Below are positions 21,538 through 32,196 of a stretch of 64,000 bases of DNA, piece by piece; position 1 is the first letter of the stretch, and every line of letters begins with the position of its first letter. The position numbers and the translations under genes are program-made. Location of the stretch: positions 18,935-82,934 of the forward strand of contig JALJCQ010000046.1 of NCBI GenBank assembly GCA_023091665.1. The letters run 5' to 3'. This DNA comes from Pythium myriotylum. Its lineage: Eukaryota > Oomycota > Peronosporomycetes > Pythiales > Pythiaceae. Below the pieces are notes generated by a model that was not told where the DNA came from, did no database searches, and saw only the letters and a list, made by a program, of their open reading frames with translations.

Positions 21538-21859
21538 TTCAAGGCGTCTGTATTGCTGCACTAGCATTTACGACTGACTTCTAACTGCTCGCTAATCCCG
21601 TGCGGGTTTTATGTTGCTAAGGTTCGGTTGAGTCTCGTGGTTGGCTGGTCGGTTTGTGCTGAGAGGATGAATCCTTGCGTCATGGTTCGTTGGGTTGTTG
21701 AGGTGGTTGTTCTGTTGTCGTTGAAGCTGGGTACTGGGTTAACTTGACCTTCATTTGCTGGTTTGCTGGTATGTTGATGCTGGGTGAGTTGAGTGTTGGT
21801 TGGGTTGAAGCTGGGTTGGCTGAATGCCGGTTGGGTTGATGCTGGGTTGCTTGAATGCT

Positions 21860-21952
21860 GGTTGGGTTGAGGTTGGTGTCGGTGAGTGCTGGTTGGGTTG
21901 AGGTTGGTGTCGGTGAGTGCTGGTTGGGTTGAGGTTGGTGTCGGTGAGTGTT
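21860..21952 (-). repeat. Three tandem 31-bp repeats in insert A
   Basis: Three near-perfect copies beginning GGTTGGGTTGAGG (plus strand) at 21860, 21891 and 21922. Inserts B-E have two, for example 31567-31628. Since 31 is not a multiple of 3, the change in copy number shifts every reading frame through the tract, which argues against coding there. Confidence 0.9.
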
Positions 21953-22040
21953 GGTTACCCAACGGTCTCGTGAGTGAAGGTTGGTGGCTGGGTGCCGTGA
22001 GTGTTGGTCACGGCGTGGGTTGATCAGCGGTGGGTTGATA

Positions 22041-22217
22041 TTAGAGTCGACCGGGTGGCCGAGCTCTGGCGCGCGCTCTCCATGTGGTGAATGTCGGCTC
22101 TCCCGATGAAGCCGAAGGAAGCACGCATGGGATGCCGACTGGTCGGCGCGGTGGCGGCAGCGTCCCGATGCCAAGCTTCTTGCGCTTGGTCTTGGCTCTC
22201 GCAGAACCCTTGGTCAT
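22041..22217 (-). CDS. Hypothetical 58-aa basic frame in insert A
   Basis: An ATG-started frame opening MTKGSARAKTKRKKLG, basic at the N-terminus, then PRRPVGIP and an Arg/Ala-rich end. An equivalent frame is open in inserts B-E (stops at 31717, 48076, 50133 and 52196), with Ser5 to Ala as the one difference noticed. It has no recognised domain and does not resemble ORF1 of the LINE. The copies are so similar that conservation says little. It could be a remnant of a parent ORF1 or a chance frame. Confidence 0.25.
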   Translation of the reverse strand: MTKGSARAKTKRKKLGIGTLPPPRRPVGIPCVLPSASSGEPTFTTWRARARARPPGRL

Positions 22218-22331
22218 GGCGACTGGGTGTGGAGAGGGTCGGGGGTGATGGGCTGGCAGCTGGGCTGGGTGCTTGGACTGGACACTTCTGGACTTGGTCA
22301 CTTGAGGGGTAGCGAGCAAATTGCGAAGTGA

Positions 22332-22403
22332 GCGCGGGTAGCTCAGTGGTAGAGCTTTCGATTGCAGCTCGAAGGGTCACTGGTTCGAACCCGGTCTCGC
22401 GCT
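22332..22403 (+). tRNA. tRNA-Cys(GCA), unit 13 (regenerated right of insert A)
   Basis: A complete canonical gene. Its first 16 nt are the right target duplication, and its 5' flank is the insert, ending GCGAAGTGA. Unit: n=6, m=2, 1,253 bp, haplotype CCCC. Confidence 0.97.
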
Positions 22404-23584
22404 TCTTTTTGATCCACGCCCGACTCCACTCACATACACAAACACACCGCATACTACAACAACCAAAACAATAAAACAACACAACTAACCACCACACAAT
22501 CAAACACAAACACACACACCAGCACATTATCTATCACCTCCTTCCCGTCACCCTCATCCTATCCTCGACAATGCTCGCTCTTCGTCGTGCTTGCTTGTCT
22601 TTCTTTCCACACTCCACCGCTGCCCGCATGTTGGCTCCATTTGACGAGCATGTCACCATCTAACCAGCGTGTGCGTTCAGCTGACAAGGTGAACCAGGAG
22701 TCGGCACCAACCCCCGCACTTGTTCCCACGCATGCGGCTTCAATCCCCTCGCACTCGTTGGTTCTAGCCCCTCACCGCGGACCCAGCGTGGGTGGGTGAG
22801 TGGGTGGGTCCCAACTACGAGTCCATCGACCACGTTCAGGTTGGTGTAGTCGTTCGAGTCTGTCGTGCCAACACATACGCGCAGTTGAGTCGAGATCCTG
22901 TGTGGACAATAGACACCTTCGCTCAGCTCGCACAGACGACACGAGGCGAAGGATGAAGGACGGATCAGCCCACCTGTGTGGGGTGGCATCAACCGGAAGG
23001 CAAGCGGGATGCTCGTTTCGGTTTCGGTCGCGGTTTCGGTATCGGTTTCGGTCGCGGTTCCGAGTTCAGTTTGGCTTTTGGTTTCGTTGATGTGAGGATA
23101 GCACTCATCATGCGTGAGAGAATGATAGTACGACGAGATAACGGGCTGACAAGCATGATCGGTAGGCAGACGTATAGGCCAATCGAGTCGTGGACGGCGT
23201 CGGATGGATGGATGGCATTTGGGTCGGGTGTTTGACAGCAGTGCGGGGTCACACGCATTCGGAAGGAGCTGTGTATCACCACGTAGGGATGGATGGTCAG
23301 ATGGATCTGGGGTCTGGGGTCTGGGTAATGTGTGCGTAGAGGGTAAAGCAATGGCATGCGGTGGGGGTGTAGTGTGGGGAGCGTTGTGTTGGGTTGTTGG
23401 GATCCGTGTGCGCCGGTGCGGCGTGTGGTGGCGTGTGTGTATCTGGTTGTGGCGGTTTGTTGGTTAGTTGTTCGCGTGGAGGCGATGATGTGTGTATTGT
23501 GTTGTTGTTGGTGTAATGTGAAAGTTGTCCAAGTGTATTGTCAAAGCGGGGTTTGTTGAGTGAGCGTAGGAGTCTGGTTTCGAC

Positions 23585-23656
23585 GCGCGGGTAGCTCAGT
23601 GGTAGAGCTTTCGATTGCAGCTCGAAGGGTCACTGGTTCGAACCCGGTCTCGCGCT
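23585..23656 (+). tRNA. tRNA-Cys(GCA), unit 14
   Basis: Canonical copy. n=6, m=2, 1,253 bp, haplotype CCCC, with a private A-to-G (GCGGGGTGCTCG) just before the hexamers. Confidence 0.97.
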
Positions 23657-24837
23657 TCTTTTTGATCCACGCCCGACTCCACTCACATACACAAACACAC
23701 CGCATACTACAACAACCAAAACAATAAAACAACACAACTAACCACCACACAATCAAACACAAACACACACACCAGCACATTATCTATCACCTCCTTCCCG
23801 TCACCCTCATCCTATCCTCGACAATGCTCGCTCTTCGTCGTGCTTGCTTGTCTTTCTTTCCACACTCCACCGCTGCCCGCATGTTGGCTCCATTTGACGA
23901 GCATGTCACCATCTAACCAGCGTGTGCGTTCAGCTGACAAGGTGAACCAGGAGTCGGCACCAACCCCCGCACTTGTTCCCACGCATGCGGCTTCAATCCC
24001 CTCGCACTCGTTGGTTCTAGCCCCTCACCGCGGACCCAGCGTGGGTGGGTGAGTGGGTGGGTCCCAACTACGAGTCCATCGACCACGTTCAGGTTGGTGT
24101 AGTCGTTCGAGTCTGTCGTGCCAACACATACGCGCAGTTGAGTCGAGATCCTGTGTGGACAATAGACACCTTCGCTCAGCTCGCACAGACGACACGAGGC
24201 GAAGGATGAAGGACGGATCAGCCCACCTGTGTGGGGTGGCATCAACCGGAAGGCAAGCGGGGTGCTCGTTTCGGTTTCGGTCGCGGTTTCGGTATCGGTT
24301 TCGGTCGCGGTTCCGAGTTCAGTTTGGCTTTTGGTTTCGTTGATGTGAGGATAGCACTCATCATGCGTGAGAGAATGATAGTACGACGAGATAACGGGCT
24401 GACAAGCATGATCGGTAGGCAGACGTATAGGCCAATCGAGTCGTGGACGGCGTCGGATGGATGGATGGCATTTGGGTCGGGTGTTTGACAGCAGTGCGGG
24501 GTCACACGCATTCGGAAGGAGCTGTGTATCACCACGTAGGGATGGATGGTCAGATGGATCTGGGGTCTGGGGTCTGGGTAATGTGTGCGTAGAGGGTAAA
24601 GCAATGGCATGCGGTGGGGGTGTAGTGTGGGGAGCGTTGTGTTGGGTTGTTGGGATCCGTGTGCGCCGGTGCGGCGTGTGGTGGCGTGTGTGTATCTGGT
24701 TGTGGCGGTTTGTTGGTTAGTTGTTCGCGTGGAGGCGATGATGTGTGTATTGTGTTGTTGTTGGTGTAATGTGAAAGTTGTCCAAGTGTATTGTCAAAGC
24801 GGGGTTTGTTGAGTGAGCGTAGGAGTCTGGTTTCGAC

Positions 24838-24909
24838 GCGCGGGTAGCTCAGTGGTAGAGCTTTCGATTGCAGCTCGAAGGGTCACTGGTTCGAACCCGG
24901 TCTCGCGCT
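24838..24909 (+). tRNA. tRNA-Cys(GCA), unit 15
   Basis: Canonical copy. n=13 without GGTTTC after GGTATC (the form kept through unit 26), m=2, 1,295 bp, haplotype CCCC. Confidence 0.97.
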
Positions 24910-26132
24910 TCTTTTTGATCCACGCCCGACTCCACTCACATACACAAACACACCGCATACTACAACAACCAAAACAATAAAACAACACAACTAACCACCA
25001 CACAATCAAACACAAACACACACACCAGCACATTATCTATCACCTCCTTCCCGTCACCCTCATCCTATCCTCGACAATGCTCGCTCTTCGTCGTGCTTGC
25101 TTGTCTTTCTTTCCACACTCCACCGCTGCCCGCATGTTGGCTCCATTTGACGAGCATGTCACCATCTAACCAGCGTGTGCGTTCAGCTGACAAGGTGAAC
25201 CAGGAGTCGGCACCAACCCCCGCACTTGTTCCCACGCATGCGGCTTCAATCCCCTCGCACTCGTTGGTTCTAGCCCCTCACCGCGGACCCAGCGTGGGTG
25301 GGTGAGTGGGTGGGTCCCAACTACGAGTCCATCGACCACGTTCAGGTTGGTGTAGTCGTTCGAGTCTGTCGTGCCAACACATACGCGCAGTTGAGTCGAG
25401 ATCCTGTGTGGACAATAGACACCTTCGCTCAGCTCGCACAGACGACACGAGGCGAAGGATGAAGGACGGATCAGCCCACCTGTGTGGGGTGGCATCAACC
25501 GGAAGGCAAGCGGGATGCTCGTTTCGGTTTCGGTCGCGGTTTCGGTATCGGTCGCGGTCGCGGTCGCGGTCGCGGTCGCGGTCGCGGTCGCGGTCGCGGT
25601 CGCGGTTCCGAGTTCAGTTTGGCTTTTGGTTTCGTTGATGTGAGGATAGCACTCATCATGCGTGAGAGAATGATAGTACGACGAGATAACGGGCTGACAA
25701 GCATGATCGGTAGGCAGACGTATAGGCCAATCGAGTCGTGGACGGCGTCGGATGGATGGATGGCATTTGGGTCGGGTGTTTGACAGCAGTGCGGGGTCAC
25801 ACGCATTCGGAAGGAGCTGTGTATCACCACGTAGGGATGGATGGTCAGATGGATCTGGGGTCTGGGGTCTGGGTAATGTGTGCGTAGAGGGTAAAGCAAT
25901 GGCATGCGGTGGGGGTGTAGTGTGGGGAGCGTTGTGTTGGGTTGTTGGGATCCGTGTGCGCCGGTGCGGCGTGTGGTGGCGTGTGTGTATCTGGTTGTGG
26001 CGGTTTGTTGGTTAGTTGTTCGCGTGGAGGCGATGATGTGTGTATTGTGTTGTTGTTGGTGTAATGTGAAAGTTGTCCAAGTGTATTGTCAAAGCGGGGT
26101 TTGTTGAGTGAGCGTAGGAGTCTGGTTTCGAC

Positions 26133-26204
26133 GCGCGGGTAGCTCAGTGGTAGAGCTTTCGATTGCAGCTCGAAGGGTCACTGGTTCGAACCCGGTCTCG
26201 CGCT
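26133..26204 (+). tRNA. tRNA-Cys(GCA), unit 16
   Basis: Canonical copy. n=13, m=2, 1,295 bp, haplotype CCCA: the first unit with A at site 416. Confidence 0.97.
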
Positions 26205-27427
26205 TCTTTTTGATCCACGCCCGACTCCACTCACATACACAAACACACCGCATACTACAACAACCAAAACAATAAAACAACACAACTAACCACCACACAA
26301 TCAAACACAAACACACACACCAGCACATTATCTATCACCTCCTTCCCGTCACCCTCATCCTATCCTCGACAATGCTCGCTCTTCGTCGTGCTTGCTTGTC
26401 TTTCTTTCCACACTCCACCGCTGCCCGCATGTTGGCTCCATTTGACGAGCATGTCACCATCTAACCAGCGTGTGCGTTCAGCTGACAAGGTGAACCAGGA
26501 GTCGGCACCAACCCCCGCACTTGTTCCCACGCATGCGGCTTCAATCCACTCGCACTCGTTGGTTCTAGCCCCTCACCGCGGACCCAGCGTGGGTGGGTGA
26601 GTGGGTGGGTCCCAACTACGAGTCCATCGACCACGTTCAGGTTGGTGTAGTCGTTCGAGTCTGTCGTGCCAACACATACGCGCAGTTGAGTCGAGATCCT
26701 GTGTGGACAATAGACACCTTCGCTCAGCTCGCACAGACGACACGAGGCGAAGGATGAAGGACGGATCAGCCCACCTGTGTGGGGTGGCATCAACCGGAAG
26801 GCAAGCGGGATGCTCGTTTCGGTTTCGGTCGCGGTTTCGGTATCGGTCGCGGTCGCGGTCGCGGTCGCGGTCGCGGTCGCGGTCGCGGTCGCGGTCGCGG
26901 TTCCGAGTTCAGTTTGGCTTTTGGTTTCGTTGATGTGAGGATAGCACTCATCATGCGTGAGAGAATGATAGTACGACGAGATAACGGGCTGACAAGCATG
27001 ATCGGTAGGCAGACGTATAGGCCAATCGAGTCGTGGACGGCGTCGGATGGATGGATGGCATTTGGGTCGGGTGTTTGACAGCAGTGCGGGGTCACACGCA
27101 TTCGGAAGGAGCTGTGTATCACCACGTAGGGATGGATGGTCAGATGGATCTGGGGTCTGGGGTCTGGGTAATGTGTGCGTAGAGGGTAAAGCAATGGCAT
27201 GCGGTGGGGGTGTAGTGTGGGGAGCGTTGTGTTGGGTTGTTGGGATCCGTGTGCGCCGGTGCGGCGTGTGGTGGCGTGTGTGTATCTGGTTGTGGCGGTT
27301 TGTTGGTTAGTTGTTCGCGTGGAGGCGATGATGTGTGTATTGTGTTGTTGTTGGTGTAATGTGAAAGTTGTCCAAGTGTATTGTCAAAGCGGGGTTTGTT
27401 GAGTGAGCGTAGGAGTCTGGTTTCGAC

Positions 27428-27499
27428 GCGCGGGTAGCTCAGTGGTAGAGCTTTCGATTGCAGCTCGAAGGGTCACTGGTTCGAACCCGGTCTCGCGCT
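27428..27499 (+). tRNA. tRNA-Cys(GCA), unit 17
   Basis: Canonical copy. n=9, m=2, 1,271 bp, haplotype TCTA; the spacer G4 has lost its fourth G-run. Confidence 0.97.
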
Positions 27500-28698
27500 T
27501 CTTTTTGATCCACGCCCGACTCCACTCACATACACAAACACACCGCATACTACAACAACCAAAACAATAAAACAACACAACTAATCACCACACAATCAAA
27601 CACAAACACACACACCAGCACATTATCTATCACCTCCTTCCCGTCACCCTCATCCTATCCTCGACAATGCTCGCTCTTCGTCGTGCTTGCTTGTCTTTCT
27701 TTCCACACTCCACCGCTGCCCGCATGTTGGCTCCATTTGACGAGCATGTCACCATCTAACCAGCGTGTGCGTTCAGCTGACAAGGTGAACCAGGAGTCGG
27801 CACCAACCCCCGCACTTGTTCCCACGCATGTGGCTTCAATCCACTCGCACTCGTTGGTTCTAGCCCCTCACCGCGGACCCAGCGTGGGTGGGTGAGTGGG
27901 TGAGTCCCAACTACGAGTCCATCGACCACGTTCAGGTTGGTGTAGTCGTTCGAGTCTGTCGTGCCAACACATACGCGCAGTTGAGTCGAGATCCTGTGTG
28001 GACAATAGACACCTTCGCTCAGCTCGCACAGACGACACGAGGCGAAGGATGAAGGACGGATCAGCCCACCTGTGTGGGGTGGCATCAACCGGAAGGCAAG
28101 CGGGATGCTCGTTTCGGTTTCGGTCGCGGTTTCGGTATCGGTCGCGGTCGCGGTCGCGGTCGCGGTCGCGGTTCCGAGTTCAGTTTGGCTTTTGGTTTCG
28201 TTGATGTGAGGATAGCACTCATCATGCGTGAGAGAATGATAGTACGACGAGATAACGGGCTGACAAGCATGATCGGTAGGCAGACGTATAGGCCAATCGA
28301 GTCGTGGACGGCGTCGGATGGATGGATGGCATTTGGGTCGGGTGTTTGACAGCAGTGCGGGGTCACACGCATTCGGAAGGAGCTGTGTATCACCACGTAG
28401 GGATGGATGGTCAGATGGATCTGGGGTCTGGGGTCTGGGTAATGTGTGCGTAGAGGGTAAAGCAATGGCATGCGGTGGGGGTGTAGTGTGGGGAGCGTTG
28501 TGTTGGGTTGTTGGGATCCGTGTGCGCCGGTGCGGCGTGTGGTGGCGTGTGTGTATCTGGTTGTGGCGGTTTGTTGGTTAGTTGTTCGCGTGGAGGCGAT
28601 GATGTGTGTATTGTGTTGTTGTTGGTGTAATGTGAAAGTTGTCCAAGTGTATTGTCAAAGCGGGGTTTGTTGAGTGAGCGTAGGAGTCTGGTTTCGAC

Positions 28699-28770
28699 GC
28701 GCGGGTAGCTCAGTGGTAGAGCTTTCGATTGCAGCTCGAAGGGTCACTGGTTCGAACCCGGTCTCGCGCT
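28699..28770 (+). tRNA. tRNA-Cys(GCA), unit 18
   Basis: Canonical copy. n=9, m=2, 1,271 bp, haplotype TTTA, G4 broken. Confidence 0.97.
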
Positions 28771-29969
28771 TCTTTTTGATCCACGCCCGACTCCACTCAC
28801 ATACACAAACACACCGCATACTACAACAACCAAAACAATAAAACAACACAACTAATCACCACACAATCAAACACAAACACACACACCAGCACATTATCTA
28901 TCACCTCCTTCCCGTCACCCTCATCCTATCCTCGACAATGCTCGCTCTTCGTCGTGCTTGCTTGTCTTTCTTTCCACACTCCACCGCTGCCCGCATGTTG
29001 GCTCCATTTGATGAGCATGTCACCATCTAACCAGCGTGTGCGTTCAGCTGACAAGGTGAACCAGGAGTCGGCACCAACCCCCGCACTTGTTCCCACGCAT
29101 GTGGCTTCAATCCACTCGCACTCGTTGGTTCTAGCCCCTCACCGCGGACCCAGCGTGGGTGGGTGAGTGGGTGAGTCCCAACTACGAGTCCATCGACCAC
29201 GTTCAGGTTGGTGTAGTCGTTCGAGTCTGTCGTGCCAACACATACGCGCAGTTGAGTCGAGATCCTGTGTGGACAATAGACACCTTCGCTCAGCTCGCAC
29301 AGACGACACGAGGCGAAGGATGAAGGACGGATCAGCCCACCTGTGTGGGGTGGCATCAACCGGAAGGCAAGCGGGATGCTCGTTTCGGTTTCGGTCGCGG
29401 TTTCGGTATCGGTCGCGGTCGCGGTCGCGGTCGCGGTCGCGGTTCCGAGTTCAGTTTGGCTTTTGGTTTCGTTGATGTGAGGATAGCACTCATCATGCGT
29501 GAGAGAATGATAGTACGACGAGATAACGGGCTGACAAGCATGATCGGTAGGCAGACGTATAGGCCAATCGAGTCGTGGACGGCGTCGGATGGATGGATGG
29601 CATTTGGGTCGGGTGTTTGACAGCAGTGCGGGGTCACACGCATTCGGAAGGAGCTGTGTATCACCACGTAGGGATGGATGGTCAGATGGATCTGGGGTCT
29701 GGGGTCTGGGTAATGTGTGCGTAGAGGGTAAAGCAATGGCATGCGGTGGGGGTGTAGTGTGGGGAGCGTTGTGTTGGGTTGTTGGGATCCGTGTGCGCCG
29801 GTGCGGCGTGTGGTGGCGTGTGTGTATCTGGTTGTGGCGGTTTGTTGGTTAGTTGTTCGCGTGGAGGCGATGATGTGTGTATTGTGTTGTTGTTGGTGTA
29901 ATGTGAAAGTTGTCCAAGTGTATTGTCAAAGCGGGGTTTGTTGAGTGAGCGTAGGAGTCTGGTTTCGAC

Positions 29970-30041
29970 GCGCGGGTAGCTCAGTGGTAGAGCTTTCGAT
30001 TGCAGCTCGAAGGGTCACTGGTTCGAACCCGGTCTCGCGCT
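29970..30041 (+). tRNA. tRNA-Cys(GCA), unit 19
   Basis: Canonical copy. n=7, m=2, 1,259 bp to the next tRNA start, haplotype TCCA, G4 broken. The unit ends in the fragment left of insert B. Confidence 0.97.
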
Positions 30042-31228
30042 TCTTTTTGATCCACGCCCGACTCCACTCACATACACAAACACACCGCATACTACAACAA
30101 CCAAAACAATAAAACAACACAACTAATCACCACACAATCAAACACAAACACACACACCAGCACATTATCTATCACCTCCTTCCCGTCACCCTCATCCTAT
30201 CCTCGACAATGCTCGCTCTTCGTCGTGCTTGCTTGTCTTTCTTTCCACACTCCACCGCTGCCCGCATGTTGGCTCCATTTGACGAGCATGTCACCATCTA
30301 ACCAGCGTGTGCGTTCAGCTGACAAGGTGAACCAGGAGTCGGCACCAACCCCCGCACTTGTTCCCACGCATGCGGCTTCAATCCACTCGCACTCGTTGGT
30401 TCTAGCCCCTCACCGCGGACCCAGCGTGGGTGGGTGAGTGGGTGAGTCCCAACTACGAGTCCATCGACCACGTTCAGGTTGGTGTAGTCGTTCGAGTCTG
30501 TCGTGCCAACACATACGCGCAGTTGAGTCGAGATCCTGTGTGGACAATAGACACCTTCGCTCAGCTCGCACAGACGACACGAGGCGAAGGATGAAGGACG
30601 GATCAGCCCACCTGTGTGGGGTGGCATCAACCGGAAGGCAAGCGGGATGCTCGTTTCGGTTTCGGTCGCGGTTTCGGTATCGGTCGCGGTCGCGGTCGCG
30701 GTTCCGAGTTCAGTTTGGCTTTTGGTTTCGTTGATGTGAGGATAGCACTCATCATGCGTGAGAGAATGATAGTACGACGAGATAACGGGCTGACAAGCAT
30801 GATCGGTAGGCAGACGTATAGGCCAATCGAGTCGTGGACGGCGTCGGATGGATGGATGGCATTTGGGTCGGGTGTTTGACAGCAGTGCGGGGTCACACGC
30901 ATTCGGAAGGAGCTGTGTATCACCACGTAGGGATGGATGGTCAGATGGATCTGGGGTCTGGGGTCTGGGTAATGTGTGCGTAGAGGGTAAAGCAATGGCA
31001 TGCGGTGGGGGTGTAGTGTGGGGAGCGTTGTGTTGGGTTGTTGGGATCCGTGTGCGCCGGTGCGGCGTGTGGTGGCGTGTGTGTATCTGGTTGTGGCGGT
31101 TTGTTGGTTAGTTGTTCGCGTGGAGGCGATGATGTGTGTATTGTGTTGTTGTTGGTGTAATGTGAAAGTTGTCCAAGTGTATTGTCAAAGCGGGGTTTGT
31201 TGAGTGAGCGTAGGAGTCTGGTTTCGAC

Positions 31229-31244
31229 GCGCGGGTAGCTCAGT
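31229..31244 (+). pseudogene. tRNA-Cys 5' fragment (16 nt), left of insert B
   Basis: Same D-loop cut as at 21522. Here the duplication extends two bases upstream: ACGCGCGGGTAGCTCAGT at 31227-31244 and again at 32123-32140. Confidence 0.95.
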
Positions 31245-32122
31245 TTCAAGGCGTCTGTATTGCTGCACTAGCATTTACGACTGACTTCTAACTGCTCGCT
31301 AATCCCGTGCGGGTTCTATGTTGCTAAGGTTCGGTTGAGTCTCGTGGTTGGCTGGTCGGTTTGTGCTGAGAGGATGAATCCTTGCGTCATGGTTCGTTGG
31401 GTTGTTGAGGTGGTTGTTCTGTTGTCGTTGAAGCTGGGTACTGGGTTAACTTGACCTTCATTTGCTGGTTTGCTGGTATGTTGATGCTGGGTTGCTTGAG
31501 TGTTGGTTGGGTTGAAGCTGGGTTGGCTGAATGCCGGTTGGGTTGATGCTGGGTTGCTTGAATGCTGGTTGGGTTGAGGTTGGTGTCGGTGAGTGCTGGT
31601 TGGGTTGAGGTTGGTGTCGGTGAGTGTTGGTTACCCAACGGTCTCGTGAGTGAAGGTTGGTGGCTGGGTGCCGTGAGTGTTGGTCACGGCGTGGGTTGAT
31701 CAGCGGTGGGTTGATATTAGAGTCGACCAGGTGGCCGAGCTCTGGCGCGCGCTCTCCATGTGGTGAATGTCGGCTCTCCCGATGAAGCCGAAGGAAGCAC
31801 GCATGGGATGCCGACTGGTCGGCGCGGTGGCGGCAGCGTCCCGATGCCAAGCTTCTTGCGCTTGGTCTTGGCTCTCGCAGCACCCTTGGTCATGGCGACT
31901 GGGTGTGGAGAGGGTCGGGGGTGATGGGCTGGCAGCTGGGCTGGGTGCTTGGACTGGACACTTCTGGACTTGGTCACTTGAGGGGTAGCGAGCAAATTGC
32001 GAAGTGATATCTTTAAAAAGTACTAGAAATTGAACCAACAATTTCAAACGTCAACGCCTCCGTCCGGCTCGCATATCCTCCGAATACTCAGGGGCAGCAA
32101 ACTTTCTGGCTGCGTTTCTGCT
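31245..32122 (-). mobile_element. Short tRNA-Cys-inserted retroelement, copy B (878 bp, with extra 115 bp at its 5' end)
   Basis: The core (31245-32007, 763 bp) matches copies C-E, with two 31-bp repeats. The element-sense 5' end does not stop at TCACTTCGC but continues with 115 bp (32008-32122) absent from all other copies. The target duplication is 18 bp rather than 16. Together these suggest an insertion event independent of A and C. It has a private GCTGGGTTGCTTGAGTG where others have GCTGGGTGAGTTGAGTG. The 58-aa-type frame is present, with its stop at 31717. Confidence 0.85.
32008..32122 (-). other. Extra 115-bp sequence joined to the 5' end of insert B, source unknown
   Basis: More A/T-rich than its surroundings. 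A perfect 7-bp hairpin, GAAATTG/CAATTTC with a 6-nt loop, lies at 32026-32045. On the element strand a T5 run follows shortly after it. It could be the true full-length 5' end lost from other copies, or a fragment of a small structured RNA joined by template switching during reverse transcription. I could not identify the source. Confidence 0.6.
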
Positions 32123-32124
32123 AC

Positions 32125-32196
32125 GCGCGGGTAGCTCAGTGGTAGAGCTTTCGATTGCAGCTCGAAGGGTCACTGGTTCGAACCCGGTCTCGCGCT
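32125..32196 (+). tRNA. tRNA-Cys(GCA), unit 20 (regenerated right of insert B)
   Basis: Complete canonical gene with the insert as its 5' flank, apart from two restored spacer bases. n=12, m=2, 1,289 bp, haplotype TCTA. Its G4 is intact although units on both sides are broken. Confidence 0.97.

Larger units (their letters stand above)
21538..22331 (-). mobile_element. Short tRNA-Cys-inserted retroelement, copy A (794 bp)
   Basis: It is bounded by an exact 16-bp target duplication (21522-21537 and 22332-22347), a length usual for target-primed insertion. On the minus strand it starts TCACTTCGCAATTTGC, carries a short ATG frame, then a C/A-rich region of GCTGGGTTG-type repeats (plus-strand reading), and ends GACGCCTTGAA. 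There are no terminal inverted repeats, LTRs or transposase, so a non-autonomous retroelement is the best fit. It has three copies of a 31-bp repeat where the other inserts have two, which explains 794 versus 763 bp. Private differences from B-E include GGGTTTTATG near 21605 and GCAGAACCC near 22201. Whether it is a deleted LINE or an independent SINE-like family cannot be decided without the LINE 3' end. Confidence 0.85.

Noticed and set aside
21680..22174. 164-codon (and 141-codon in other copies) minus-strand frame in the short inserts
   Set aside because: It runs through the 31-bp repeats, whose copy number is not frame-neutral, and its length and C-terminus differ between copies A and B-E.
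21538..22331. DNA transposon or LTR origin of the short inserts
   Set aside because: There are no terminal inverted repeats, no LTRs and no transposase. A 16-18 bp duplication and one variable 5' end fit target-primed retrotransposition better.
32008..32122. Possible 5.8S rRNA/ITS2 origin of the extra piece in insert B
   Set aside because: On the element strand CCCCTGAGTATTCGGAGG followed by ATATGC faintly recalls the 3' hairpin of 5.8S rRNA, but the neighbouring bases do not follow it. Kept as unknown.
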